A DNA stretch of 64,000 bases from Acidovorax sp. YS12 (lineage in GTDB: Bacteria > Pseudomonadota > Gammaproteobacteria > Burkholderiales > Burkholderiaceae_C), in contig CP053915.1 in the NCBI GenBank assembly GCA_021496925.1, positions 2,294,001-2,358,000 of the forward strand. The letters run 5' to 3'. The notes beneath the pieces were generated by a model, which saw only the letters and a list, made by a program, of their open reading frames with translations, did no database searches and was not told the DNA's origin. This document shows positions 1-10,326 of this stretch, piece after piece; the stretch's first letter is position 1; every line of letters begins with the position of its first letter. A program made the position numbers and the translations under genes.

Positions 1-345
1 GTGCCGCTGTTCTCCGCCGTCATGGGCGCGGCGGCCGGTTACCTGTCGCTCTGGTCGGTCTATTGGGGCTTCAAACTGGCAACCGGCAAGGAAGGCATGG
101 GCTACGGCGATTTCAAGCTCTTCGCCGCCCTGGGCGCCTGGTTCGGCTGGCAGGCGCTGGTGCCCATCATCCTGATGGCCTCGGTCATCGGCGCCATCGT
201 CGGCATCGCCATGAAGCTGACCAGCGGGCTGCGCGAGGGCGGCTATGTTCCCTTCGGCCCCTTTCTGGCCGGAGCAGGGCTCACGGCCCTGGTTTTCGGA
301 CCGCAAGCCGTGATGCAGCATCTTCTGGGCTGGCTGGGACTGTGA
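1..345 (+). CDS. pilD: Type IV prepilin peptidase PilD, C-terminal part (5' end outside window)
   Basis: Inner-membrane aspartic peptidase that cleaves the leader of type IV prepilins and methylates the new N-terminus. Only the last 114 codons are present, and the first codon here (GTG) is probably internal. The sequence shows the second catalytic motif, GMGYGDFK, with the active aspartate at residue 37, and three hydrophobic stretches around residues 5-25, 43-70 and 85-112. The family is about 285 residues long. The gene ends 14 bases before coaE, the usual pilBCD-coaE-zapD order of Burkholderiales. The family call is firm. Confidence 0.9.
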   Translation: MPLFSAVMGAAAGYLSLWSVYWGFKLATGKEGMGYGDFKLFAALGAWFGWQALVPIILMASVIGAIVGIAMKLTSGLREGGYVPFGPFLAGAGLTALVFGPQAVMQHLLGWLGL

Positions 346-359
346 CTGGCCCCGTTTCC

Positions 360-959
360 ATGGTGCGGTTGGGCGTGACGGGCGGCATCGGCAGCGGCAA
401 GAGCACGCTGGCTGACATGCTCGCACAACGCGGCGCCGCCTGGATCGACGCCGACCGGATCGCCCGTGGCGTGACGGCCCCTGGCGGTGCTGCCATCCCC
501 GCCATCCGGCAGACCTTCGGCGACGCGCTGATCGGCGCCAGCGGCGCCCTGGATCGTGCGCGCATGCGTGCGCTGGTCTTTGCCCAGCCCGCCGCACGCC
601 AGCAGCTCGAAGCCATCGTCCACCCCCTGGTCGGCCAGCAGACCGCGGCCCAGGCCACCGCTGCCGCCGCGCAGGGCGTGCGCCTGGCGGTGTTCGACAT
701 CCCCCTGCTCGCGGAATCTGGCCACTGGCCGGCACGGCTCAACGCCGTGGCCGTGGTCGATTGCACGCCGGAAACCCAGCTCCAGCGCACCATGGCGCGC
801 AGTGGGCTGGACCGTGCCACCGTGCAAGGCATCATGGCCTCGCAGGCATCGCGCGCGCAGCGCCGTGCCGTGGCCGACATCGTGGTCTGCAACGACGTGC
901 CATCGCTGCAGGAACTGCAAGCCCAGGCAGACCGGATCGCCGCATGGTTCGGGCTATGA
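360..959 (+). CDS. coaE: Dephospho-CoA kinase
   Basis: Phosphorylates the 3' hydroxyl of dephospho-CoA with ATP, the last step of coenzyme A synthesis, in the cytoplasm. The 199-residue protein opens MVRLGVTGGIGSGKST, so the P-loop is residues 8-15, and 'WIDADRIAR' follows as the conserved substrate-binding segment. The length matches the family. I chose the ATG at 360 because the P-loop must lie near the N-terminus; the open frame runs further upstream through pilD. Probably co-transcribed with pilD and zapD. Confidence 0.95.
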   Translation: MVRLGVTGGIGSGKSTLADMLAQRGAAWIDADRIARGVTAPGGAAIPAIRQTFGDALIGASGALDRARMRALVFAQPAARQQLEAIVHPLVGQQTAAQATAAAAQGVRLAVFDIPLLAESGHWPARLNAVAVVDCTPETQLQRTMARSGLDRATVQGIMASQASRAQRRAVADIVVCNDVPSLQELQAQADRIAAWFGL

Positions 960-993
960 TTCTTTTCTTGAGTGCCTCCAGGAATCCGGCAGC

Positions 994-1749
994 GTGATCC
1001 TTTACGAATACCCTTTCAACGAACGGCTGCGAACCTACTTGCGCCTGGAGCAGCTGTTTCGCCGCCTGGGCGAACTGGTCTCCCGCACGCACCCGCTCGA
1101 CCACCACTTCGCGCTGGTCACCCTGTTCGAGATCATGGACGTGGCGGCGCGCGCCGACCTCAAGGCCGACGTGCTCAAGGACCTGGAGCGCCAGAAGCAC
1201 CTGCTCGACAGCTACCGGGGCAATCCATCGATCTCCGAATCGGCGCTCAACGCCATCATCGCCCAGCTCGACCGCTGCTTCACCGCCCTGAGCAACCAGA
1301 GCGGCAAGGCCGGCCAGGCGCTGACCGACAACGAATGGCTGATGGGCATCCGCAGCCGCCTAGGCATTCCCGGCGGCACCTGCGGCTTCGACCTGCCCGG
1401 CTACCACGCCTGGCAGCACAGCGACCCGACCTATCGCCAGCGCGCCCTGGAAACCTGGGCCAGCACCATGGCCCCGCTGGCCGAGTCGATCTACCTGCTG
1501 CTGAAAATGCTGCGCGATGCCGGCGTGCCGCAGCGCGTGGCGGCCGAGCGCGGCCAGTTCCAGCAAAGCCTGCCGCAAGGCCGCACCTTCCAGTTGCTGC
1601 GCCTGCGCATCGACCCGTCCCTGGGCCTGGTGCCCGAGATCAGCGGCAACCGGCTGCTCGTTTCGGTGCGCCTGATGCGCATGGACGGCGATGGCCGCCT
1701 GCAGTCCTGCCAGGATGACGCGGCCTTTGAACTGACGCTGTGCGCCTGA
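994..1749 (+). CDS. zapD: Cell division protein ZapD
   Basis: Cytoplasmic FtsZ-bundling protein that stabilises the Z ring. The 251-residue product begins MILYEYPFNERLRTYLRLE, the family's typical start, and is mostly helical with charged residues. The start is a GTG at 994, preceded by 'aggaat'; no ATG in this frame gives the expected N-terminus. The stop overlaps a possible GTG start of yacG at 1740, but the yacG ATG lies just after it. CoaE-ZapD-YacG is a conserved neighbourhood. Family assignment is strong. Confidence 0.92.
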   Translation: MILYEYPFNERLRTYLRLEQLFRRLGELVSRTHPLDHHFALVTLFEIMDVAARADLKADVLKDLERQKHLLDSYRGNPSISESALNAIIAQLDRCFTALSNQSGKAGQALTDNEWLMGIRSRLGIPGGTCGFDLPGYHAWQHSDPTYRQRALETWASTMAPLAESIYLLLKMLRDAGVPQRVAAERGQFQQSLPQGRTFQLLRLRIDPSLGLVPEISGNRLLVSVRLMRMDGDGRLQSCQDDAAFELTLCA

Positions 1750-1754
1750 GCGCC

Positions 1755-1961
1755 ATGGACAACACGCCAGCCCGCACTGTCCCCTGCCCCACCTGCGGCG
1801 GCGACAGCGTTTTCAGCCCGGCCAACCGCTTCCGGCCGTTCTGCAGCGCGCGCTGCAGGCAGATCGACCTGGGCGCCTGGGCCACGGAAGAGTTCCGCGT
1901 GCCCTCGGAAGCGCCGCCTGAGGACGCCGCCTACGGCGACCCCAGGCGCGAAGACGGCTGA
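1755..1961 (+). CDS. yacG: YacG zinc-ribbon protein, DNA gyrase inhibitor
   Basis: Small zinc protein that in E. coli binds GyrB and inhibits gyrase. The 68-residue product has the four-cysteine zinc site C11-x2-C14 (CPTC) and C30-x3-C34 (FCSARC), followed by the family motif 'RQIDLGAW', and an acidic C-terminal tail. ATG at 1755 is chosen; an in-frame GTG at 1740 would add five residues and overlap the zapD stop. It is the last gene of the pilD-coaE-zapD-yacG string. A short repeat follows and separates it from the convergent mutT. Confidence 0.9.
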   Translation: MDNTPARTVPCPTCGGDSVFSPANRFRPFCSARCRQIDLGAWATEEFRVPSEAPPEDAAYGDPRREDG

Positions 1962-2013
1962 TTTCAAGCCAAATCAGCCTCCAGGGCACATGCAGCAAGC
2001 GCCAGCAGCTCTC
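1962..2013. repeat. Comamonadaceae-type intergenic repeat, copy 1
   Basis: Degenerate copy of the short repeat seen throughout the window: 'AAATCAGCCTCCAG', then 'AGCAAGCGCCAGCAGCT'. It fills the gap between the convergent genes yacG and mutT, and the mutT stop codon falls at its right edge. Confidence 0.6.
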
Positions 2014-2446
2014 AACTCGATAGCATTTCAGGATCGAATACCTGGCCGCGTTCCTCGGCCAGCCAGCGCAGCACCTCGTACGCGCCGGGCAGCACGGGCC
2101 GCACGTCCAGCGGGAACTGCTGCCACGCCATCTGCTGGCCCTCGCGCATCTCGAAGTCGCCCTCCCACGCCTGCACCTTGCACCAGTGCAGGCGCACCAG
2201 GGCATGCGGGTAGTCGTACTCGGTGACCTTCCAGGCCTGCACCGCGCCAATGGTGACGCCCAGTTCCTCGATGAGCTCGCGGCGCAGCGCCTGCTCCACG
2301 TTCTCGCCCGGCTCGATCTTGCCGCCCGGGAACTCCCAGTAGCCCGCATACGCCTTGCCCGGCGGGCGCGTGGACAGCAGCATGGCGCCGTCGCCGCGCA
2401 GCAGGATGCCGACGGCCACCTCGGTGTGCTTGCGTGCCGGCGTCAT
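2012..2446 (-). CDS. mutT: MutT-like Nudix hydrolase (8-oxo-dGTP diphosphatase)
   Basis: Hydrolyses oxidised purine nucleoside triphosphates so that they are not incorporated into DNA. In the 144-residue protein the Nudix box is complete: G42, E48, R56-E57-L58, E60-E61, G63-V64. It starts MTPARKHTEVAVGILL; the final residues 'EMLSS' run into the intergenic repeat. Its start overlaps the stop of the upstream ATPase gene by four bases (ATGA), so the two are probably translated together. Length and N-terminus fit MutT itself rather than a generic Nudix enzyme. Confidence 0.88.
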   Translation of the reverse strand: MTPARKHTEVAVGILLRGDGAMLLSTRPPGKAYAGYWEFPGGKIEPGENVEQALRRELIEELGVTIGAVQAWKVTEYDYPHALVRLHWCKVQAWEGDFEMREGQQMAWQQFPLDVRPVLPGAYEVLRWLAEERGQVFDPEMLSS

Positions 2447-3315
2447 GCGTCCTGCCGTCCTGCGAAGTCACGCGCAAACTGGTAGGCCACGCGGCCGCTG
2501 CGCGAGCCGCGCTCCAGCGCCCAGACCAGCGCCTCGGGCCGCGCCGCGGCGATCGCCGATTCCGCCACGCCCAGCGCCGCCAGCCACTGCGCCACGATGG
2601 CCAAGTATTCCTCCTGGCTGAACGGGTAGAAGCTCACCCACAGGCCGAAGCGCTCGGACAGCGAGATCTTTTCCTCGACCACCTCGCCGGGGTGGATCTC
2701 GCCATCGGCCGAAGTGGTGTAGCTCAGGTTGTCCTTCATCTGCTCGGGCAGCAGGTGGCGGCGGTTGCTGGTGGCATAGACCAGCACATTGGGCGTGCTC
2801 GCGGCCACCGTGCCGTCGAGGATGGACTTGAGCGCCTTGTAGCCGCCCTCGCCTTCCTCGAAGCTCAGGTCGTCGCAGTAGACGATGAATTTCTCGGGCC
2901 GCCCGGCCACCACCTCGACGATGTCGGGCAGGTCCGTCAGGTCGGCCTTGTCCACCTCGATCAGGCGCAGGCCCTGCGGCGCATAGGCATGCAGGCAGGC
3001 GCGGATCAGCGAGGACTTGCCCGTGCCGCGCGCGCCGGTCAGCAGCATGTTGTTGGCGGTGCGGCCCTGCACGAACTGCGCGGTGTTGCGCTGGACTTTT
3101 TCCTTTTGCGCGTCGATTTCCTTCAGGTCTTCCAGGCGCATCGGCGCCACCTGGCGCACCGGCTCCAGCACGCCATGGCCGCTGCTGCGCTTGCGGTAGC
3201 GCCAGGCCACGGCGGCCGACCAGTCGGGCGCGCCCAGGGGCTGCGGCAGCACCGATTCGATGCGCGCCATCAACTGCTCGGCGCGGGCCACGAGTCGTTC
3301 AAATTTTTCGTTCAT
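2443..3315 (-). CDS. AAA+ ATPase of the DUF815 family
   Basis: Cytoplasmic P-loop ATPase of unknown substrate (COG2607). The 290-residue protein has Walker A GARGTGKS at 94-101, Walker B 'IVYCDDLSFE' at about 144-153, and a lid-like region near 205-225 ending 'SLSERFGLWVSFYPF', which is typical of DUF815 proteins. It ends with an ATGA overlap onto mutT. This pairing with mutT and the neighbouring argJ and secA is common in Burkholderiales, but the role is not known. The family call is firm; function is unassigned. Confidence 0.85.
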   Translation of the reverse strand: MNEKFERLVARAEQLMARIESVLPQPLGAPDWSAAVAWRYRKRSSGHGVLEPVRQVAPMRLEDLKEIDAQKEKVQRNTAQFVQGRTANNMLLTGARGTGKSSLIRACLHAYAPQGLRLIEVDKADLTDLPDIVEVVAGRPEKFIVYCDDLSFEEGEGGYKALKSILDGTVAASTPNVLVYATSNRRHLLPEQMKDNLSYTTSADGEIHPGEVVEEKISLSERFGLWVSFYPFSQEEYLAIVAQWLAALGVAESAIAAARPEALVWALERGSRSGRVAYQFARDFAGRQDA

Positions 3316-3316
3316 T

Positions 3317-3369
3317 TTGGCCTCCAGCCCTTGCTGGTCAAGCGCAAGCAGCTATCAAAAACAAAGCAA
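3317..3369. repeat. Intergenic repeat, copy 2 (near-complete)
   Basis: Near-complete copy: 'TTTGGCCTCCAGCCCTTG', then 'CAAGCGCAAGCAGCTATCAAAAA'-type core. It occupies almost all of the 66 bases between argJ and the ATPase gene. Confidence 0.7.
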
Positions 3370-3381
3370 ACAAGGAGCTGT

Positions 3382-4611
3382 TCAAGAGCGGTAGTCGGCG
3401 TTGATGCTCACGTAGTCGTGGCTCAGATCGCAGGTCCACACGGTGTCCTGCGCCTCGCCGCGGCCCAGCCCGACGCGCACGGTGATTTCGCTTTGCCGCA
3501 TCACGCGCTGGCCATCTTCCTCGCGGTACGCGGGGTTGCGCCCGCCCTGCGTGGCAACGTGCACGTCGTCCAGGTGCAGTTCGATGCGCGTCTGGTCCAG
3601 GTCGTCGATGCCGGCGTAGCCCACGGCCGCGAGGATGCGGCCCAGGTTCGGGTCGCTGGCGTAGAACGCCGTCTTGACCAGCGGCGAATGCGCGATGGCA
3701 TAGGCCACCTGGCGGCATTCGGCAGCGGTCTTGCCGCCTTCCACGCGCACGGTGATGAACTTGGTCGCGCCCTCGCCGTCGCGCACGATGGCCTGGGCGA
3801 GCTGGCGCGCAACGCCGAGCAGCGCGGCCTGCAGCGCGCGGCCCTCGCTGCTGTCGAGCGCCGTGATGGGCGCATGCCCGGCCTGGTGCGTGGCCATGAG
3901 CACGAAGGAGTCGTTGGTCGAGGTGTCGCCGTCGATGGTGACGCGGTTGAACGAGCCATCGGCCAGCGTGCGCACCAGCGGCTGCAGCAGTTCGGGGGCG
4001 ATGGCCGCGTCGGTGGCCAGAAAGCCCAGCATGGTCGCCATGTTCGGGCGGATCATGCCCGCGCCCTTGCTGATGCCGGTGATGCGCACCGTGGCGCCGC
4101 CGATCACCACCTGCGTGCTGTAGGCCTTGGGCAAGGTGTCGGTGGTCATGATGCCCTCGGCGGCGCGCGCCCAATGGCCGGGCTGGGCGTCGGCGAGGGC
4201 GGCGGGCAAGCCCGCCTCGATACGCTCCACGGGCAGCGGCTCCATGATGACGCCAGTGGAGAACGGCAGCACCTGCTGCGGCGCCAGGCCCAGGCGGCCC
4301 GCCAGTGCGACGCAGGTGGCGCGCGCGCGCGCCAGGCCGTCGGCGCCCGTGCCCGCGTTGGCGTTGCCGGTATTGACCACCATGGCGCGGATGCCCTGGC
4401 CCGCCGCCAGGTGCTCGCGGCAGACCTGCACCGGCGCGGCACAGAAGCGGTTCTGCGTGAACACGCCGGCCACGCTCGTGCCCTCGTCGAGCAGGAACAC
4501 GGTCAGGTCTTTGCGGTCGGCCTTGCGCACACCGGCTTCGGCAACGCCGATGCGCACGCCGGGCACGGCATGCAGGTCTGCGGCTTGGGGGCTGGAGAGG
4601 TTCACGGGCAT
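3382..4611 (-). CDS. argJ: Bifunctional glutamate N-acetyltransferase / N-acetylglutamate synthase
   Basis: Transfers acetyl from N-acetylornithine to glutamate, the recycling step of arginine synthesis, and usually also uses acetyl-CoA. The 409-residue precursor cleaves itself at the conserved 'NMATMLGF' motif between A192 and T193; T193 becomes the N-terminal nucleophile of the beta chain. The protein ends 'DYVSINADYRS', the family's conserved C-terminus. ATG at 4611 (MPVNLSSPQ) is preferred over an in-frame ATG 14 codons upstream, which would add a non-conserved leader. Its own promoter is likely in 4612-4690, behind the secA terminator. Confidence 0.94.
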   Translation of the reverse strand: MPVNLSSPQAADLHAVPGVRIGVAEAGVRKADRKDLTVFLLDEGTSVAGVFTQNRFCAAPVQVCREHLAAGQGIRAMVVNTGNANAGTGADGLARARATCVALAGRLGLAPQQVLPFSTGVIMEPLPVERIEAGLPAALADAQPGHWARAAEGIMTTDTLPKAYSTQVVIGGATVRITGISKGAGMIRPNMATMLGFLATDAAIAPELLQPLVRTLADGSFNRVTIDGDTSTNDSFVLMATHQAGHAPITALDSSEGRALQAALLGVARQLAQAIVRDGEGATKFITVRVEGGKTAAECRQVAYAIAHSPLVKTAFYASDPNLGRILAAVGYAGIDDLDQTRIELHLDDVHVATQGGRNPAYREEDGQRVMRQSEITVRVGLGRGEAQDTVWTCDLSHDYVSINADYRS

Positions 4612-4645
4612 GGGTGTTCCTGGAAAGGGGTGGGAAAAGGGGCAC

Positions 4646-4672
4646 AAAAGCAAACACGGGCCGCAGCCCGTG
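4646..4672 (-). terminator. Rho-independent terminator after secA
   Basis: On the minus strand a 7-bp stem CACGGGC/GCCCGTG with loop TGCG is followed by TTTGCTTTT. It lies 18 bases beyond the secA stop and upstream of argJ. Confidence 0.7.
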
Positions 4673-4690
4673 TCGTGCAGCGCTACGCCA

Positions 4691-7444
<2,754 letters not shown>

Positions 7445-7667
7445 GCGAGCAAGAGCCGCCGCCGCCGCATCGCGCCGGAACAACGACCCAAAATCCCTAA
7501 AAAATGTGGAATTCAATTGGGGCCGCTATCCGGCAATGCAAGCCTGCCCATCTGGCAGCGGGACCCAAACCGGGAATTCTACTGTGCGCCCCATGCCCGC
7601 CTTCCTGCTGCAGGCCAGGGGCAGGTCAAGGTCCGGGATAATTCGCCTGTTCCCTGCCTTCACCGCC

Positions 7668-7964
7668 ATGCACCGACGCCACCACGCCATCACCCTGCAG
7701 CAAGCCACCGAGGAATCGCCCGCGCTGGCCCAACTGGTGGCGCTCACGCGCGACTCCAGCGCGCGCCTGCAGGCCATCCAGGCGCTGCTCCCGCCCGCGC
7801 TGCGCGGCGCCATCCAGGCCGGGCCGATCGAAGGCCAGGGCTGGTGCCTGCTGGTCAAGGGCAATGCGGCCGCCGCCAAGCTGCGCCAGCTGACGCCGGC
7901 CTTGGCGGCGCATTTGCGCAGCAAGGGCTGGGATGTGCAGACGATCCGCCTCAAGGTCCAGTAG
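7668..7964 (+). CDS. Small DUF721/DciA-like protein
   Basis: Divergent from secA, 98 residues, starting MHRRHHAITLQQATEE. The pattern of an N-terminal helix region, a central 'LLPPALRGAIQAG' and 'WCLLVKGNAAAAKLRQLTPALAAHL' matches the short DUF721 (DciA-type) proteins often encoded next to secA in Burkholderiales. DciA proteins load the replicative helicase, but this short version may lack that role. There is no signal peptide. Start is the ATG at 7668; the frame stays open far upstream on the antisense of secA. Call is moderate. Confidence 0.65.
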   Translation: MHRRHHAITLQQATEESPALAQLVALTRDSSARLQAIQALLPPALRGAIQAGPIEGQGWCLLVKGNAAAAKLRQLTPALAAHLRSKGWDVQTIRLKVQ

Positions 7965-8117
7965 CTGAAACGGTGGCCTTGGCATTGCGGCAGGCGGCAT
8001 CCGTGAGGGGCGTGACGGCATCTCCATGGGCTGGTGGGAGAGGTACCGTCAATAAAGTACCGGATGCAAGCGGCTGTGATGCACTTCGGCGGACTCCGCA
8101 GAGCGCGCCACAGAGGG

Positions 8118-8157
8118 GAAAAAGAAAAAGGCCGCACGTTCATGGAACTGTGCGGCC
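8118..8157 (-). terminator. Rho-independent terminator after tRNA-Thr
   Basis: On the minus strand, 8 bases past the tRNA, an 8-bp stem GGCCGCAC/GTGCGGCC extends through an inner GTTC/GAAC pair and is followed by TTTTTCTTTTTC. The rest of 7965-8117 holds no gene that I can support, only a short GGTAC...GTACC inverted repeat near 8041-8061. Confidence 0.85.
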
Positions 8158-8164
8158 TTCAATA

Positions 8165-8240
8165 TGGTGCCGGTTGTCGGATTCGAACTGACGACCTACC
8201 GCTTACAAGGCGGGTGCTCTACCAACTGAGCTAAACCGGC
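8165..8240 (-). tRNA. tRNA-Thr (anticodon TGT)
   Basis: 76 bases on the minus strand including an encoded CCA end. The acceptor stem GCCGGTT pairs with AACCGGC, the D-arm is TAGCTCAGTTGGTAGAGC, the anticodon loop CTTGTAA carries TGT (reads ACA), and the T-arm contains GTTCGAATC. The sequence closely resembles other bacterial threonine tRNAs. A strong terminator follows and a -10-like box precedes it, so it looks like a single-gene unit. Confidence 0.96.
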
Positions 8241-8250
8241 GAAAGCGCGG

Positions 8251-8258
8251 ATTCTATA
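8251..8258 (-). promoter_or_regulatory. Candidate -10 box of tRNA-Thr
   Basis: TATAGAAT on the minus strand, 10 bases before the tRNA 5' end, with a poor -35 region. The distance fits a tRNA promoter with a very short leader. Confidence 0.4.
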
Positions 8259-8302
8259 CCGGCCGGAACCCAAGAATCCAGCCAGGCGCCATCGGCCTCG
8301 AC

Positions 8303-8803
8303 TTACTTGATACGCTTGAGCGCGGGCCGCCCGCCACCGCCCGCCGGTGGCACCGGGCGCGGCTCCTCGTCATCGCCATCCGCCGCATCGGCCACAGCCA
8401 ACTGCACCACCCGTTCCTCGACAGGAGCCGGAATGGAAGGCTCCACCTGCGGCAGCAATGCCGGCACGCCCTCGGGCACATCTTCAGGAGGAGGAAAGGC
8501 CATGCCCTGGCCGTTCTCGCGCGCATAGATGGCGACGACACGACTGACAGGCACGATGATTTCCCGCGGCTGCCCGCCAAAACGCGCCTTGAACTCGATG
8601 TAGTCGTTACCCAGCTGCAATGCGCTCGTGGCGTCGTAGCTGACGTTGAGCACGATCTCCCCATCCTTGACGTACTCCCGCGGCACCTGCACCGAGGCGT
8701 CCACGCGCACCACGACATAGGGGGTGAATCCATTGTCGGTGCACCACTCATAGAGGGCGCGGATCAGATAGGGGCGCGTCGAAGCGGTGTCCTGGGTATG
8801 CAT
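8303..8803 (-). CDS. sspB: ClpXP protease specificity factor SspB
   Basis: Adaptor that delivers ssrA-tagged proteins to ClpXP. The 166-residue product begins MHTQDTASTRPYLIRALYEWC. The N-terminal domain contains the conserved 'YDATSALQLGNDYIEFKARFGG' and 'EIIVPVSRVVAIYARENGQGMAF' strands, which bind the ssrA tag. A long acidic and proline-rich linker (about residues 108-158) leads to the C-terminal 'PALKRIK', the short ClpX-binding tail. It follows sspA by 34 bases, the usual sspA-sspB unit downstream of petABC. Confidence 0.92.
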   Translation of the reverse strand: MHTQDTASTRPYLIRALYEWCTDNGFTPYVVVRVDASVQVPREYVKDGEIVLNVSYDATSALQLGNDYIEFKARFGGQPREIIVPVSRVVAIYARENGQGMAFPPPEDVPEGVPALLPQVEPSIPAPVEERVVQLAVADAADGDDEEPRPVPPAGGGGRPALKRIK

Positions 8804-8837
8804 GGCGTCAAGAGTCGATGGCGAAACGAGAAAGCGC

Positions 8838-9449
8838 TTACTTGCGCATGACCTTTTCGGACGGTGTGAGCGCCTCGATGTACGCCGGGCGGGAAAAGAT
8901 GCGTTCGGCATACTTGAGCAGCGGCGCGGCGTTCTTCGACAGCTCGATGCCGTAGTAATCCAGGCGCCACAGCAGCGGGGCGATGGCCACGTCGAGCATC
9001 GAGAAGTTCTCGCCCAGCATGTACTTGTTCTTGAGGAACACGGGCGCCAGCTGCGTCAGACGGTCACGGATGTGGGCCCGTGCCTTCTCGAGCGCCTTTT
9101 CGTTGCCCTTGGTCGCACGCGACTCCAGGGCGCTCACGTGCACGAACAGTTCCTTCTCGAAGTTGAGCAGGAACAGGCGCACGCGCGCGCGATCCACCGG
9201 GTCGCCGGGCATCAGTTGCGGATGCGGGAAGCGCTCGTCGATGTATTCGTTGATGATGTTCGACTCGTACAGGATCAGGTCGCGCTCGACCAGGATGGGC
9301 ACCTGGCCGTAGGGGTTCATCACGCTGATGTCTTCCGGCTTGTTGTACAGATCCACGTCGCGGATCTCGAAGTCCATGCCCTTCTCGAACAGCACGAAGC
9401 GGCAGCGGTGGGAGAAGGGGCAGGTCGTTCCCGAGTAAAGCACCATCAT
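8838..9449 (-). CDS. sspA: Stringent starvation protein A (glutathione S-transferase fold)
   Basis: RNA-polymerase-associated regulator needed for stationary-phase and stress responses. The 203-residue protein has a thioredoxin-like N-terminal domain (MMVLYSGTTCPFSHRCRFVLFEKG) with 'NPYGQVPILVERDLILYESNIINEYID', the GST_N signature, then a helical GST_C domain. It starts at the first of two adjacent ATGs, preceded by GGAG. It is separated from petC by a terminator, so sspA-sspB may have their own promoter or rely on read-through. Confidence 0.93.
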   Translation of the reverse strand: MMVLYSGTTCPFSHRCRFVLFEKGMDFEIRDVDLYNKPEDISVMNPYGQVPILVERDLILYESNIINEYIDERFPHPQLMPGDPVDRARVRLFLLNFEKELFVHVSALESRATKGNEKALEKARAHIRDRLTQLAPVFLKNKYMLGENFSMLDVAIAPLLWRLDYYGIELSKNAAPLLKYAERIFSRPAYIEALTPSEKVMRK

Positions 9450-9462
9450 GGTGAAAGGCTCC

Positions 9463-9502
9463 TAAAAATCAAAAAGAGTGGGATGCGCGAAGCACCCACT
9501 CT
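9463..9502 (-). terminator. Rho-independent terminator after petC
   Basis: On the minus strand an 11-bp stem AGAGTGGG-TGC/GCA-CCCACTCT with one bulged base and a short loop is followed by TTTTTGATTTTT. It ends the pet operon 14 bases before the sspA start. Confidence 0.8.
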
Positions 9503-9554
9503 GCAAAGATGACGCCCCGGCCCGCGCCTGCGAGCCGGGGTACGCCCTATGGTG

Positions 9555-10310
9555 TTATTTGACGTCTTTCCAGAAGGCCGCGTTGAGTCGCCACGCAATG
9601 ACCGTGAACAGCGCCAGGTATAGCAGCACCCACACGCCCAGGCTCTTGCGCTTGTCCTGCGCGGGCTCGCCCATCCACTGCAGGTAGTTCACCAGGTCGC
9701 CGACGGCCTGGTCGTACTGCTGCTGCGTCATGGCGCCGGGGGTCAGTTGCTCCCAGCCCTTGAAGACATGGCTCTTCTGGCCGTGGCTCTCGACCTCTTC
9801 GAAGACGGCGCGGCGCTCGCCCTGCAGCTGCCACAGCGCGTGCGGCATGCCCACGCTGGGGAAGGCCAGGTTGTTCCAGCCCGTGGCCTTGGCATCGTCG
9901 CGGTAGAAGGTGCGCAGGAAGGTGTACAGGTAGTCGGCACCCGTGCCGTTGTGGCCCGCGCGCGAACGCGCGATCACGGTCAGGTCGGGCGGGTTGGCAC
10001 CGAACCATTCGGAAGCCTGCTTGGGATCAATGGCCGCCTTCATGGTCTCGCCGATCTTGTCGGTGGTGAACAGAAGGTTGTCCTTGATCTCCTGGTCCGT
10101 GAGGCCGATGTCCTTCAGGCGGTTGAAGCGCATGAACGCCGCCGAGTGGCAGCTCAGGCAGTAGTTGACGAACAGCTTGGCGCCGTTTTGCAGCGACGCC
10201 TTGTCGGTGGTGTTCACGGGCGCCTTGTCCCAGGCGATGCCGCCCTCGGAGGCTTGCGCCCCGGTAGCGATACCCAATGCTGCGATCAGCGAAAAAAGCA
10301 CTTTTTTCAT
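9555..10310 (-). CDS. petC: Cytochrome c1 of the bc1 complex
   Basis: Haem-c subunit of ubiquinol-cytochrome c reductase; passes electrons from the Rieske centre to soluble cytochrome c. The 251-residue precursor has a signal peptide (MKKVLFSLIAALGIATGAQA), the haem site C51-LSC-H55, the likely axial methionine in 'FPSVGMPHALW', and one C-terminal membrane anchor near residues 228-245. It ends the petABC operon, 16 bases after petB. Confidence 0.95.
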   Translation of the reverse strand: MKKVLFSLIAALGIATGAQASEGGIAWDKAPVNTTDKASLQNGAKLFVNYCLSCHSAAFMRFNRLKDIGLTDQEIKDNLLFTTDKIGETMKAAIDPKQASEWFGANPPDLTVIARSRAGHNGTGADYLYTFLRTFYRDDAKATGWNNLAFPSVGMPHALWQLQGERRAVFEEVESHGQKSHVFKGWEQLTPGAMTQQQYDQAVGDLVNYLQWMGEPAQDKRKSLGVWVLLYLALFTVIAWRLNAAFWKDVK

Positions 10311-10326
10311 TGTTGTTCTCTCCGGC

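Noticed and set aside
7445..7667. SecM-like arrest peptide or leader upstream of secA
   Set aside because: No small frame with a signal peptide and arrest motif lies in front of secA; the frame that continues upstream lacks such features.
8034..8234. Small frame crossing the terminator and tRNA
   Set aside because: It is antisense to the tRNA and its terminator; its peptide is only the translated tRNA sequence.
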